This document shows, piece after piece, positions 41,250 to 51,522 of a stretch of DNA of 64,000 bases (positions within the stretch are counted from its first letter, which is position 1; each line of letters begins with the position of its first letter). Where the stretch lies: contig CAWHDH010000017.1 of assembly GCA_963828075.1 (NCBI GenBank), positions 744,001-808,000 of the forward strand. Reading direction: 5' to 3'. A program made the translations under genes and the position numbers. Source of the stretch: JACCYI01 sp963828075. Lineage in GTDB: Bacteria > Actinomycetota > Thermoleophilia > Solirubrobacterales > Solirubrobacteraceae. The notes beneath the pieces were generated by a model. It made no database searches and was not told the DNA's origin. It saw nothing but the letters and a program-made list of their open reading frames with translations.

Positions 41250-41314
41250 TTGTGCCCCAGTGCAGGGAAAGGTGAGATACTCACCCCGGCGTGTCCTGCA
41301 GGCGCTCCGCCGCT

Positions 41315-41737
41315 TCAGCGCTTGCGCGGGCGCTTCTTCTCGACGCCGGCGACCGACTTGGCCAGCTCGGACGGCTTGCGCGCGGTCCCGAGCGTCTTCT
41401 CGAAGAGCTCGGCCTGGGCCTTCATGATCCCCGCGCTCTCCTGGATCGCCTTGCCCGCCGTCTCGAGCGCCTCCGCCTGGCTGCGGAGCATCCCGGCGCT
41501 CTGCTCGAGCAGGTCGAACACCGCGTCGACGGGAGCGAGCAGGCGGCCCGCCAAGTCCCGCTGCAGCTTGCGCTCGCGCTCGAGGATGTCCTGCACCAGC
41601 TCGAACTGGCGCTGCAGCGGCTCGAGCAGCTGCGGCGGCATCTCGGCGCGCCCGGCCACGGACGCCGCCGCTCCCACCACCGACCGCATCCCCTTCTCCC
41701 ACTCGCGCAGTAGCTCGCGTCCGCTCAGGTCGGCCAT
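41315..41737 (-). CDS. Small coiled-coil protein, phasin-like
   Basis: 140 residues from ATG 41735-41737. Entirely helical: SGRELLREWEKGMRSVVG at the start, a run of heptads (LEPLQRQFELVQDILERERK), an amphipathic LLEQSAGMLRSQAEALE segment, and a basic end VEKKRPRKR. The composition resembles polyhydroxyalkanoate granule-associated (PhaP-like) proteins or PhaE, but no PHA synthase is in the window. Function unknown. Confidence 0.62.
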   Translation of the reverse strand: MADLSGRELLREWEKGMRSVVGAAASVAGRAEMPPQLLEPLQRQFELVQDILERERKLQRDLAGRLLAPVDAVFDLLEQSAGMLRSQAEALETAGKAIQESAGIMKAQAELFEKTLGTARKPSELAKSVAGVEKKRPRKR

Positions 41738-41772
41738 GGCCGCAGATGATGACGGGCGCGGCGGCGTATCGA

Positions 41773-44700
41773 TCACCGCACCCGCACCGCCAGCGCCCTG
41801 GTGGCCACGTCGCGGAAGCCGTCGTTGACGACGAGCCGCAGGCGTCCGCGCCGGGTCGCGGCCAGCAGCACGCCCGGGAGCGTCGCGCGGGTGCCGGGGA
41901 GCCCGGCGGCCACCGTGCGCCAGCGGCCGCGCGGGCCGCGGGCGAACTGGACCGACGTCGTGAGCAGCTTCGCCCGGGCGGCGCCGCGGATCCGCCAGCG
42001 GAGCCTCAGTGCGGCGGTGCGACGCAGTACCGCGCGGCGTCGCGGCGCGACCAGCCGGACTCGCGGCGCGCGCCGGGAGGCGGTGCGGCGCGCGAGCACC
42101 TTGCCGCGGCTGACGATCTCGACGCTGGCGGCGCGGGCGCCGGCCAGGACGTTCACCGAAATCAGCGAGCCCGGCGCGTCGCTGACCTGCGCCGGTGCGA
42201 CCGTGGTCCGCGAGATCGGCCGGCCGCGCGCGTCGCGCATCACGATCGTGTGCGAGCCGCCCGGGCGCGAGGCGGTCGCGGCTCGAGGGTCGGGGGCCAC
42301 GCCGAGCAGCGTCACCTTGCCGTCGGGCCCGACGGAGGCGTCGACGCCCAGCCGCGAGACCGCGGCCGGCGCTCCGCTCGCCGTCGCCCGCGCGGTCTTC
42401 GCGACCGCCCCGTTGAGCTCGAACCAGCGCCGCCACGTGCGGGTGGAGATCCAGGTGATGGAGTCCGACCCGAGGTTGCAGTACGACATGATGTCGAACC
42501 ACTGCGGCTGGCCGATCCCGTCGGCGACGAGGGGGTTCGGGCCGGTGTCCCCGCTCGCCGCGAGCCGGCGATCGAACCCGACGCCCTGGATGAGGCCGCG
42601 CTGGTCGGGCGGCCAGTCGTCGTACGCCCAGCCGCCGCCCCCGCAGCCCGGGCTGCCGTGGTTGTAGCCGAGCAGGTGCATGAACTCGTGGGTCACCGAG
42701 CTCAGCGGCCGGCTCTCCGCGGCGCCGACCCAGCCCGTCGCGATGTCCTTGAGCGCCGCCCCGTCGTCGAGCGGCGAGGCGAAGCCCAGCGCATAGTGGC
42801 CGCGTCCGGCCGGCCGGACCGCCCGCTCGATCGCCGCGGCGATGGCGTTCTGGTACTGCACGCGGCAGGCCGGGATGTCCCGGCACTTGACCATGTCGGG
42901 GTCGGTCAGGTCGTATCGCTCCGCGAGGTCGGCGATCGTCGCCGACACGTCCACCACCGCTCCCGGCCAGGGATCCGACGTCAGCTGGTCCCGGGCGATC
43001 GGGAGCACGTCGCGCGAGCGGTCCAGGTGGCGCGTGAGGTCCGGGCCGCGATGTTTCTGGGCGCGGCCGGGGAAGCTGTAGTCGATCTCGACCGGCGTGA
43101 GGCGGATCGGGCGCACCGTGCGGAACGGGATCGGCCCGAGCGCGTACGCGTCGTCGCGCTCGCAGCCGACACACTCGGCGATCGGCCGCCCGCCGGCGAC
43201 CGGTGCGTTGATCTCGGCGACCAGCGTCAGCGCCCACGCCGCGGTCCACTCGGGCGGGAGCCGATACGTGTACGCGCCGCCGGGCGCACGCCGGGCGGCG
43301 GGCATCACCGGCCCGAACCGGAGCCTGCGGGCGCTGCCGGCGGGGCCCGCCTCGCGCGTGAGCGGGCTGCCTGGCAGCGTCTGAAGGCCGCCGCCGGGCA
43401 GCGGCCGGTACCCGTGCAGCCGGGCGGGGAGCTCGGGCGCCGGGCGCGACCCCCGGCCGCGGACGGCGCTGGCGTGCACGCGCACGATCGTGTCGACGCG
43501 CTCGGCCAGCGGCACCCCGGTGTAGGTGGCGCCCGGGACCGGAGCCGCGAAGCCGGGGATCGCGAACGAGCCGGGGGTGCCCCAGACCTCGTCCTGGATC
43601 CCCTGCGTGACCTCGACCGCCTCGATCAGCACGTCGTCGAGCAGGTAGGCGAAGTCGGCCTTCGCCGTGTCGCCGGCCGCGAGCTCGACGCCGCAGACGC
43701 CGGCGACGCTCGTGTCCGTCACCGGCGCGACGCAGGTTTCGCGGACCATCTCACCCCCCGCCGGCAGCCGGTCGGGCGGCGCCGCCTGGACGCTGTAGCG
43801 GCCCGCCTCGAGCTGCTCGATCCGGTAGCTGCCGCCGGCCCCCGTCGTGGCCGACGACACGGTCCCATCCGGCCCGTCGGCGTGGATGACCGCGCCCTCG
43901 ATCCCGATCCCCTTGGCGTCGACCACCTGACCGCCGATCGACGCCGTCGGCGGGGGCGCCGTGCCGTCGACCGGCGGGAGCGCCTCCCGGTAGATCACGC
44001 TGACCTCGTTGGGCGACCACGAGGCGCGCCAGTCGCAGGAGGTCCGGAACGGGCGCCCCGCGGTCGGGTAGCCGGGCGGCGGTTCCTCGCCGCGCCAGCG
44101 CAGGCGCACCGCCTCGACGAAGGCGGGTTGGTCCGGCGGGTTTCCGCGCTCGAGCAGGAGCGCCGGGTCGACCTCGAACAGCGCCCGGTGCGGGCCCGTC
44201 TCGTTCGGGGGGACGGGCGGCTCGACCTCCACCGGCGCGACCGCGCCGAAGTCCGTGCCCGCGGTGAGGAAGTCCGCCTCGGTCGCCCTCCAGTCCGCGG
44301 GGCTCGGCGCCGCATCGAGCGAGATCCGCTGGAACGGCCCGGTGCGGTAGAGGCGCCCGACCTCGACGCGCGCCCGGTCGATCGCCACGCCCGGGATCGG
44401 GATCGCGCCGCCGCCGAGCGGCGTCACCAGGAACGTCCGCTCGATGTCGACGTCGATGGCGTTGGTCGTGGCTGACGGCGAGTAGCCGTAGAGCGCGGCC
44501 GAGCCGATGCCCAGCGACGCCACGCCGCCGGTGCGCCGGCCGGGCGACGCGAGCGCCGTCGGATACAGCTCGTGCCAGGCCTCGACGAGCGCCGATGACG
44601 GCTGCGTGAACCCGTCGCTGTCGGTCGGGCACATCGCCGGGCCGGACACGCTGCGACCGGCGTGGCCGCCGACGACCTGGAACGGGATGTCGATCCCGTT

Positions 44701-45096
44701 GGGCGCCGAGACATACGCGCGACGCCAGACCAGCGCGTCGAGCACCTGCGCCATCTGCGTGCGCTGGAGCGGGCCGTTGCCGGCGCCATCGGGTATCCAG
44801 TCGTTCTCACCCGACGCCGTCCTGATGAGCTCTCCGACCGTCCACGGCTGCGCGGTGTCCGGATTGACCCAGTGGCGGACCGAGACCATGTACTCGACCT
44901 CGCCGCGCAGGTCGGCCCAGGTGGGATGCTCGGGCACGCCGCGCGACACGAGATCCAGCCTGGCCTTGACCTTGGCGGCGAAGTCGGCCGGCGGGTGCTC
45001 GACGTCCTCGCCCTGCCCGATCGCGCTGGGCGCGCCGAGCGCCGCCACGAACAGGATCGCGAGGACCGGCACGATCTGTGCCCATCGGTGCGACAT
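41773..45096 (-). CDS. Large secreted metzincin-like metalloprotease with carboxypeptidase-regulatory domain
   Basis: 1107 residues from ATG 45094-45096. Signal peptide (~1-27). A ~350-residue N-terminal region of no clear family, a CarboxypepD_reg-like beta sandwich (~383-450: SIGGQVVDAKGIGIEGAV), a middle region, then the zinc site HEFMHLLGYNHG (803-814; HExxHxxGxxH) with a Met-turn DIMSYC (Met870) as in metzincins. Basic beta-rich modules (~900-1107) close the protein. Glu804 and all three zinc histidines are present. Likely a secreted or wall-bound protease; substrate unknown. No -10 is near the start. Confidence 0.85.
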   Translation of the reverse strand: MSHRWAQIVPVLAILFVAALGAPSAIGQGEDVEHPPADFAAKVKARLDLVSRGVPEHPTWADLRGEVEYMVSVRHWVNPDTAQPWTVGELIRTASGENDWIPDGAGNGPLQRTQMAQVLDALVWRRAYVSAPNGIDIPFQVVGGHAGRSVSGPAMCPTDSDGFTQPSSALVEAWHELYPTALASPGRRTGGVASLGIGSAALYGYSPSATTNAIDVDIERTFLVTPLGGGAIPIPGVAIDRARVEVGRLYRTGPFQRISLDAAPSPADWRATEADFLTAGTDFGAVAPVEVEPPVPPNETGPHRALFEVDPALLLERGNPPDQPAFVEAVRLRWRGEEPPPGYPTAGRPFRTSCDWRASWSPNEVSVIYREALPPVDGTAPPPTASIGGQVVDAKGIGIEGAVIHADGPDGTVSSATTGAGGSYRIEQLEAGRYSVQAAPPDRLPAGGEMVRETCVAPVTDTSVAGVCGVELAAGDTAKADFAYLLDDVLIEAVEVTQGIQDEVWGTPGSFAIPGFAAPVPGATYTGVPLAERVDTIVRVHASAVRGRGSRPAPELPARLHGYRPLPGGGLQTLPGSPLTREAGPAGSARRLRFGPVMPAARRAPGGAYTYRLPPEWTAAWALTLVAEINAPVAGGRPIAECVGCERDDAYALGPIPFRTVRPIRLTPVEIDYSFPGRAQKHRGPDLTRHLDRSRDVLPIARDQLTSDPWPGAVVDVSATIADLAERYDLTDPDMVKCRDIPACRVQYQNAIAAAIERAVRPAGRGHYALGFASPLDDGAALKDIATGWVGAAESRPLSSVTHEFMHLLGYNHGSPGCGGGGWAYDDWPPDQRGLIQGVGFDRRLAASGDTGPNPLVADGIGQPQWFDIMSYCNLGSDSITWISTRTWRRWFELNGAVAKTARATASGAPAAVSRLGVDASVGPDGKVTLLGVAPDPRAATASRPGGSHTIVMRDARGRPISRTTVAPAQVSDAPGSLISVNVLAGARAASVEIVSRGKVLARRTASRRAPRVRLVAPRRRAVLRRTAALRLRWRIRGAARAKLLTTSVQFARGPRGRWRTVAAGLPGTRATLPGVLLAATRRGRLRLVVNDGFRDVATRALAVRVR

Positions 45097-45172
45097 CCCG
45101 AGCCTCGGTGCTGGGACGGACGGTCAGCGCGAACCTACCCCCGTCGTGTGCGGGGCGTCAACCGCGGGTTCG

Positions 45173-45178
45173 TAGGCT
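45173..45178 (+). promoter_or_regulatory. -10 box TAGGCT for the ABC-F gene
   Basis: TAGGCT ends 7 nt before ATG 45186. Confidence 0.55.
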
Positions 45179-45185
45179 GCTCGCC

Positions 45186-46823
<1,638 letters not shown>

Positions 46824-46824
46824 G

Positions 46825-47715
46825 ATGCCCGACTACGGTCACGACCTCGCGTTCGGCACGTTCATCACGCCCCGGAACCAGAGCCCCGCGGCCGTTGTCG
46901 ACCTCGCCAGGCGGACCGAGCAGGCCGGTCTCGACCTTGCCACGTTCCAGGACCATCCGTACCAGCCCGCGTTCCTCGACACCTGGACGCTGCTGGCATG
47001 GGTCGCCGCGCAAACCGGCACGCTGCGGATCGCACCCAACGTGCTCAACCTGCCGCTGCGCCCGCCTGCCGTCGTCGCGCGGGCCGCCGCGAGCCTCGAC
47101 CTGCTGTCCGGCGGGCGCGTCGAGCTCGGCCTCGGCGCCGGCGCGTTCTGGGACGGGATCGAGGCGATGGGCGGCAAGCGCCTCACGCCGGGGCAAGGCG
47201 TCGACGCGCTGAACGAGGCCATCGACGTGATCCGCGCCATCTGGGACGTCTCCGCGGCGGGTGGGGTCCGCGTCGACGGGGAGCACCATCGGGTTCGCGG
47301 CGCCAAGCGCGGCCCGGCGCCCGCGCACGCCATCTCCCTCTGGCTGGGGGCCTACAAGCCGCGCATGCTCCGCCTGACCGGACGCAAGGCGGACGGCTGG
47401 CTGCCCTCGCTCATGAACCTGCCCCGGGAAGCGATCGGCCCGGCCAACTCTGCCATCGACGACGCCGCGCGAGCCGTGTCACGCGACCCACGCGAGATCC
47501 GCCGGCTGCTGAACGTGCAGGGATCGTTCGAGCCGTCGGCGCTCGGATTCCTGCAGGGGCCGCCGGAGCAGTGGGTCGCCGACCTGCTCCCGCTCGTCAT
47601 CGAGCACGGCTTCAGCACGTTCATCCTCGCGACCGACGATCCCGGGACGATCGAGCGCTTCGGGGTCGAAGTCGCGCCCGCGCTGCGCGCCGCGGTCGCC
47701 CGGGCGCGCGCCTAA
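46825..47715 (+). CDS. LLM-class F420/flavin-dependent oxidoreductase
   Basis: 296 residues from ATG 46825, one base after the ABC-F stop; CAGGAG 14 bases upstream can serve as ribosome binding site. Luciferase-like monooxygenase TIM barrel: FGTFITPRNQSPAAVVDLAR, FQDHPYQPAFLDTWTLLAWV, LDLLSGGRVELGLGAGAFW and a C-terminal LWLGAYKPRMLRLTGRKADG. The set fits F420-dependent oxidoreductases; FMN use is possible. Substrate unknown. Ends in a shared stop region with a convergent LuxR remnant. Confidence 0.87.
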   Translation: MPDYGHDLAFGTFITPRNQSPAAVVDLARRTEQAGLDLATFQDHPYQPAFLDTWTLLAWVAAQTGTLRIAPNVLNLPLRPPAVVARAAASLDLLSGGRVELGLGAGAFWDGIEAMGGKRLTPGQGVDALNEAIDVIRAIWDVSAAGGVRVDGEHHRVRGAKRGPAPAHAISLWLGAYKPRMLRLTGRKADGWLPSLMNLPREAIGPANSAIDDAARAVSRDPREIRRLLNVQGSFEPSALGFLQGPPEQWVADLLPLVIEHGFSTFILATDDPGTIERFGVEVAPALRAAVARARA

Positions 47716-48143
47716 GCGGGGACCGCCTTGCCGAAGGCGTCGGGCAGCTGCGTCCGGGAGCGGACGCCGAGCTTGTCGAAGGCATGCCCGAGGTGGCCCT
47801 CGACCGTCTTCTCGGTGACGAACAGCGCCTGGGCGATCGCCCGGTTGGTCAGGCCGTCGGCGGCGAGCTCGGCCACCCGCCGCTCGCTCGGCGTCAGCGC
47901 CTCGACGCCCGACAGCGCGATCCGCCGCGGCCGCGACCCGGTGGCGAGCAGCTCCTCGCGCCCGCGCGCGCCGAGCCGCTCCGCACCGCAGCGCACCGCC
48001 AGCTCGAGACCGGTCCGCAGGACGTCGCGCGCCTTGGACCGGCGGCCGCCGCGGCGGATGAGGGCGCCGAGATCAACGAGCGCGCGGGCGTACTCGAGGC
48101 GTGCGCCGGAGCGCTCGAGCACCGCGGGGGAAATGGCGCTCGA
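47712..48143 (-). pseudogene. LuxR-type regulator, C-terminal fragment
   Basis: About 140 codons resembling the end of large LAL-type regulators: LEYARALVDLGALIRR (last TPR-like helix), then ALTPSERRVAELAADGLTNR and ETVEGHL-like TEKTVEGHLGHAFDKLGV, a full GerE helix-turn-helix. The ATPase and TPR domains that normally precede it are missing. Upstream the frame runs into an unrelated gene start in another frame, so it has no proper start; a GTG at 48120-48122 could give a free HTH of 137 residues. Treated as a remnant. Confidence 0.68.
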
Positions 48144-48159
48144 GCTCGCCGGCGCGCGC

Positions 48160-48277
48160 CGACAGCGCCGGTGATCGTGGCCGCGGCGAACGAGGTGCCG
48201 CCGATGCCGCTGAACAGCGCGAGGTAGGCCACGACGGTCGCGTGGCGGGTACGGGGGAAACGAACGGTGCGTCGCAT
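48160..48277 (-). pseudogene. Start of a secreted protein, cut off
   Basis: ATG 48275-48277 with AGGAGG eleven bases upstream begins MRRTVRFPRTRHATVVAYLA, then LFSGIGGTSFAAATITGA. This opening (basic stretch, hydrophobic helix with GGTSFAA) is the usual start of a big class of Solirubrobacterales surface proteins. After ~38 codons the similarity ends where the LuxR fragment begins, in a different frame. It looks like a deletion that fused two gene pieces. Confidence 0.6.
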
Positions 48278-48353
48278 GCTGCTGAGTCCTCCTGGGTCGG
48301 TGAGCTGACACCGGCGACGCTACGTTCGCCCGACCCTGCTTCGCACCCGTGGG

Positions 48354-48377
48354 ACACCCCGGGGATTTCCCGGGTGT
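48354..48377. terminator. Hairpin downstream of the aldo/keto reductase
   Basis: ACACCC..GGG and CCCGGGTGT arms around ATTT, about 34 bases beyond the reductase stop. No U tract. Confidence 0.35.
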
Positions 48378-48410
48378 TTCGGTTCGGCGAGTGGCTCCGC
48401 GTGCGGCGCG

Positions 48411-49397
48411 TCACGCCGGCAGTGGCGCTCCAAGGATCGCCTGGATGCGCTCCATGCGCTCGGCGGGAAGCGGTCCGTGCTCGGCGGCGCCGACGTTCTC
48501 CTCCACCTGGGCGACCGTGCGGAATCCCGGGAGTGGGATCGTCGCCGGGCTGCGCCCCCAGTTCCAGCCGAGCGCGCCCTGGACGAGCGAGCGCCCGTCC
48601 GCGGTCAGCTCGCCGCGCGCGTCGGCGATGCGCTCGAGCCAGCGCTCCATCGCGCCTTCGTCGAAGAAGTCCCACCACGGGGCGTTGCGGCGCACGTCGT
48701 CGGCGGCCGGCAACGCATCCGGGCGATAGCGGCCGCTCAGGAGACCCATCGCCAGGGGCGTGCGATTGAGGCTCGCCAGCCCGAGGTCCTCCGCGACACC
48801 GAGCGTCTCGAGCTCGCCGCGCAGCACGTTGAGCTCATGCTGCACGGCGACCATGTGCGGCCCCTCGGCCATGGCGCGCACGATCGCGGGGTCGGACACG
48901 CTCGAGCCGTACCAGCGCAGCTTGCCGGCCGCCACGAGCTCCTCGAGCACGTCGATGACGGCCGGGACGTCCTCCGGCCCGGCGAGCCCGTCGTGGATCA
49001 GGTACACGTCGATGCGGTCGGTGTCGAGGCGGCGCAGGCTCGCGTCGCAGGCGCTCCGCAGATAGGCGGGGCTGACGTCGTTGCCGCCGCCGGTCCGGGT
49101 CTGCTCGTCGAAGCGGTTGCCGACCTTGGTGACGATCACGACGTCGTCGCGCCGCCCGGCGAGCGCCCTCCCGAGCACGCGCTCGCTGTGGCCACAGCCG
49201 TAGACGTCAGCGGTGTCGAACAGCGTGACGCCGAGCTCGAGCGCGCGCCGGATCGCGCGGATGGACTCGTCGTCGTCCACCTCGCCCCAGCCCGCGGGCT
49301 GTCCGTTGAACATCCACGGGCCACCGATCGCCCAGCAGCCGAGGCCGAGGGCACTGACCTGCATTCCCGTCCGAGTGCCGAAGTCGCGTTGGAACAT
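48411..49397 (-). CDS. Aldo/keto reductase
   Basis: 328 residues from ATG 49395-49397 (MFQRDFGTRTGMQVSAL). NADPH-dependent TIM barrel: LGLGCWAIGG, catalytic Asp/Tyr in DTADVYGCGHSERVLGRAL, catalytic Lys/His region VVIVTKVGNRF and DRIDVYLIHDGLAG, and cofactor-binding PLPGFRTVAQVEENVGA. The His of the tetrad is in the LIHDG strand. Related to the AKR11/13-like general reductases acting on aldehydes or sugars; substrate unknown. A GAATCCCATTATTGG motif lies ~35 bp upstream. Confidence 0.9.
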   Translation of the reverse strand: MFQRDFGTRTGMQVSALGLGCWAIGGPWMFNGQPAGWGEVDDDESIRAIRRALELGVTLFDTADVYGCGHSERVLGRALAGRRDDVVIVTKVGNRFDEQTRTGGGNDVSPAYLRSACDASLRRLDTDRIDVYLIHDGLAGPEDVPAVIDVLEELVAAGKLRWYGSSVSDPAIVRAMAEGPHMVAVQHELNVLRGELETLGVAEDLGLASLNRTPLAMGLLSGRYRPDALPAADDVRRNAPWWDFFDEGAMERWLERIADARGELTADGRSLVQGALGWNWGRSPATIPLPGFRTVAQVEENVGAAEHGPLPAERMERIQAILGAPLPA

Positions 49398-49474
49398 GCG
49401 GCCCAGCAAAGCGCACCCGGCAGTGCATTTCCAATAATGGGATTCGAGAACCCATCACCGTTTCTTATGGACGC

Positions 49475-50089
49475 TCAGGCCGACGCAGCCTCCCACGCGA
49501 ACCCGTCAGGGTCGGTGTAGGACCCGGCATCGCTGCCAATGACGATCCCGTGGGCTCCGTTGCCGTCCGCGGCGACGCCGACGTCCTTGGCGAGGGCGGG
49601 TCGCCCGTAGAGCACCAGCTTGACCTGCGACGCGGGGGCGTCGAACTCGACGTACTTGCCGCCGAAGCTCCGCTTGACGGACAGGCCGCGTTCGACGTAG
49701 AACCGCTTGCTCGCCTTGACATCCGCCACGCCCAGCAACAGCACGATGTCGTCGATCTCGCGGGTGGCCGGGCCGGTGTCCTTCTTCGACGACGTCGCGA
49801 TCTTCCAGATCGTCCCGTCCGGAGCCTGCACGACGCCGCCGACGCCCCAGAAGTTCTTCGACACCGGCTTCAGCGGCGTGGCGCCGCCCTCCAGCGCGCT
49901 GCCGATGAGGCTGTCGACGGTGCTCGGCTGCGACACCACGAGCGACATCGCGAAGCCACGAAAGCCGTTCGTCGGTGGCTCCCCTGCCCGGACGCCAAGC
50001 TGGGGGCCCAGACCGAACGCGGCGGTGTAGAAGGCCGAGGCGGCCGTGGGATCGGACACTTCGAGGGTGACGGACTCGATGGAGGTCAT
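49475..50089 (-). CDS. VOC/glyoxalase-superfamily protein, two domains
   Basis: 204 residues from ATG 50087-50089. Two tandem vicinal-oxygen-chelate domains: the first begins MTSIESVTLEVSDPTAASAF, the second near residue 110 (IDDIVLLLGVADVKASKRF) and ends SYTDPDGFAWEAASA. Typical of small glyoxalase/bleomycin-resistance-like proteins of Actinobacteria; the reaction is unknown. -10 TAGCTT lies 7 nt upstream, so it is a leaderless single gene, next to but oriented like the glutamate-synthase-like genes. Confidence 0.85.
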   Translation of the reverse strand: MTSIESVTLEVSDPTAASAFYTAAFGLGPQLGVRAGEPPTNGFRGFAMSLVVSQPSTVDSLIGSALEGGATPLKPVSKNFWGVGGVVQAPDGTIWKIATSSKKDTGPATREIDDIVLLLGVADVKASKRFYVERGLSVKRSFGGKYVEFDAPASQVKLVLYGRPALAKDVGVAADGNGAHGIVIGSDAGSYTDPDGFAWEAASA

Positions 50090-50096
50090 GGCAAGC

Positions 50097-50102
50097 AAGC
50101 TA
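50097..50102 (-). promoter_or_regulatory. -10 box TAGCTT for the VOC gene
   Basis: TAGCTT on the minus strand, 7 nt before the ATG at 50089. Confidence 0.5.
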
Positions 50103-50222
50103 GAACGGCTCCGAGCCCGGCGCTTCTCGATTCCTGACCGGTCCGGTCCGGTCAGGGACCGGGCGCATGGCTTGGCGACGACATCCTCTTCACCATCGTC
50201 AAGCAGGAAGACCAGACCCCCC

Positions 50223-51521
50223 TCATGCGCCCGGGATCCAGTCCGTCCCCGCGAGCGGCACGCGGGCCATCGCGGCCGCTTCGACGGTGAGCGCGACGAG
50301 GTCCTCGGGCTCGAGGTTCTGGACGTGCGACTTGCCGCACGCGCGCGCCAGGGTCTGCGCCTCGAGCACCATCGTGCGCAGGTAGTTGGCGAGCCGGCGG
50401 CCACCGAGCTCGGGGTCGAAGCGCGCCGCGAGCTCGTCGTCCTGGGTCGAGATCCCGACCGGGTCGCGGCCCTCGTGCCAGTCGTCGTAGAAGCCCGCCG
50501 CGCTGCCGATGCGCTCGTAGTCCGAGGCGAAGGCCGGCGAGTTGTCGCCGAGGGCGATCAGCGCCGCGACCCCGATCGAGACGGCGTCGGCCCCGAGCGC
50601 CAGCGCCTTGGCGACGTCGGCGCCGGAGCGGATCCCGCCGGAGACGACGAGCTGGACCCGGCGATGCATGCCGAGCTCCTGGAGCGCGTCCACGGCGAGG
50701 CGGACCGCCGGCAGGGTCGGGATCCCGACGTGCTCGATGAAGACGTCCTGGGTCGCCGCGGTGCCGCCCTGCATGCCGTCGAGGACGATCACGTCCGCGC
50801 CCGCCTTGACGGCGAGCGCGACGTCGAAGTACGTGCGCGAGGCGCCGATCTTGACGAAGATCGGCTTCTCCCACTCGGTGATCTCGCGCAGCTCCTCGAT
50901 CTTGATCATGAGGTCGTCGGGACCCGTCCAGTCCGGGTGACGGCAGGCGCTGCGCTGGTCGATGCCCGTGGGCAGGTCGCGCATCTCCGCGACGCGATCG
51001 GAGATCTTCTGGCCGAGCAGGATGCCGCCGCCGCCGGGCTTGGCGCCCTGCCCGACCACGATCTCGATCGCGTCCGCGCGGCGCAGGTCGTCGGGGTTCA
51101 TCCCGTAGCGGGAGGGCAGGAGCTGGTAGACGAGCTTCTCGGACGCCGCGCGCTCCTCGGGCGTCATGCCGCCGTCGCCGGTCGTCGTCGAGGTGCCCAT
51201 CGCGGTCGCGCCGCGGCCCAGGGCCTCCTTGGCCGGCGCCGAGAGCGCGCCGAAGCTCATGCCGGCGATCGTGATCGGGATCGCGAGCTCGAGCGGGCGC
51301 GTGGCGTGCCGGGTGCCGAGCACGACGTCCGTGTCGCAGCGCTCGCGGTAGCCCTCGAGCGGGTAGCGCGAGACGCTCGCGCCCAGGAGCAGGAGGTCGT
51401 CGAAGTGCGGGAGGCGGCGCTTGGCGCCGAAGCCGCGGATGTCGTAGACGCCTTCGCGCGCGGCGCGCTGGATCTCGCCGATCACCTCGCGGCTGAACAG
51501 CGCCGACTCCCGCAGGGTCAT
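50223..51521 (-). CDS. FMN-binding glutamate-synthase-like subunit (GltB2 / GlxD / MgsC type)
   Basis: 432 residues from ATG 51519-51521. FMN-binding TIM barrel of the glutamate synthase large subunit: PITIAGMSFGALSAPAKEAL, GDGGMTPEE, GQGAKPGGGGILLGQKIS, VLDGMQGGTAATQDVF, VVSGGIRSGADVAKALALGA. In glutamate synthases the segment before VGIATQ carries the three cysteines of a [3Fe-4S] cluster; here it reads GSAAGFYDDWHEGRDPVGIS with none of them. So this subunit probably lacks the cluster. Third gene of a three-gene unit with the amidotransferase and GXGXG subunits; related units make glutamate or N-methylglutamate. Confidence 0.87.
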   Translation of the reverse strand: MTLRESALFSREVIGEIQRAAREGVYDIRGFGAKRRLPHFDDLLLLGASVSRYPLEGYRERCDTDVVLGTRHATRPLELAIPITIAGMSFGALSAPAKEALGRGATAMGTSTTTGDGGMTPEERAASEKLVYQLLPSRYGMNPDDLRRADAIEIVVGQGAKPGGGGILLGQKISDRVAEMRDLPTGIDQRSACRHPDWTGPDDLMIKIEELREITEWEKPIFVKIGASRTYFDVALAVKAGADVIVLDGMQGGTAATQDVFIEHVGIPTLPAVRLAVDALQELGMHRRVQLVVSGGIRSGADVAKALALGADAVSIGVAALIALGDNSPAFASDYERIGSAAGFYDDWHEGRDPVGISTQDDELAARFDPELGGRRLANYLRTMVLEAQTLARACGKSHVQNLEPEDLVALTVEAAAMARVPLAGTDWIPGA

Positions 51522-51522
51522 C

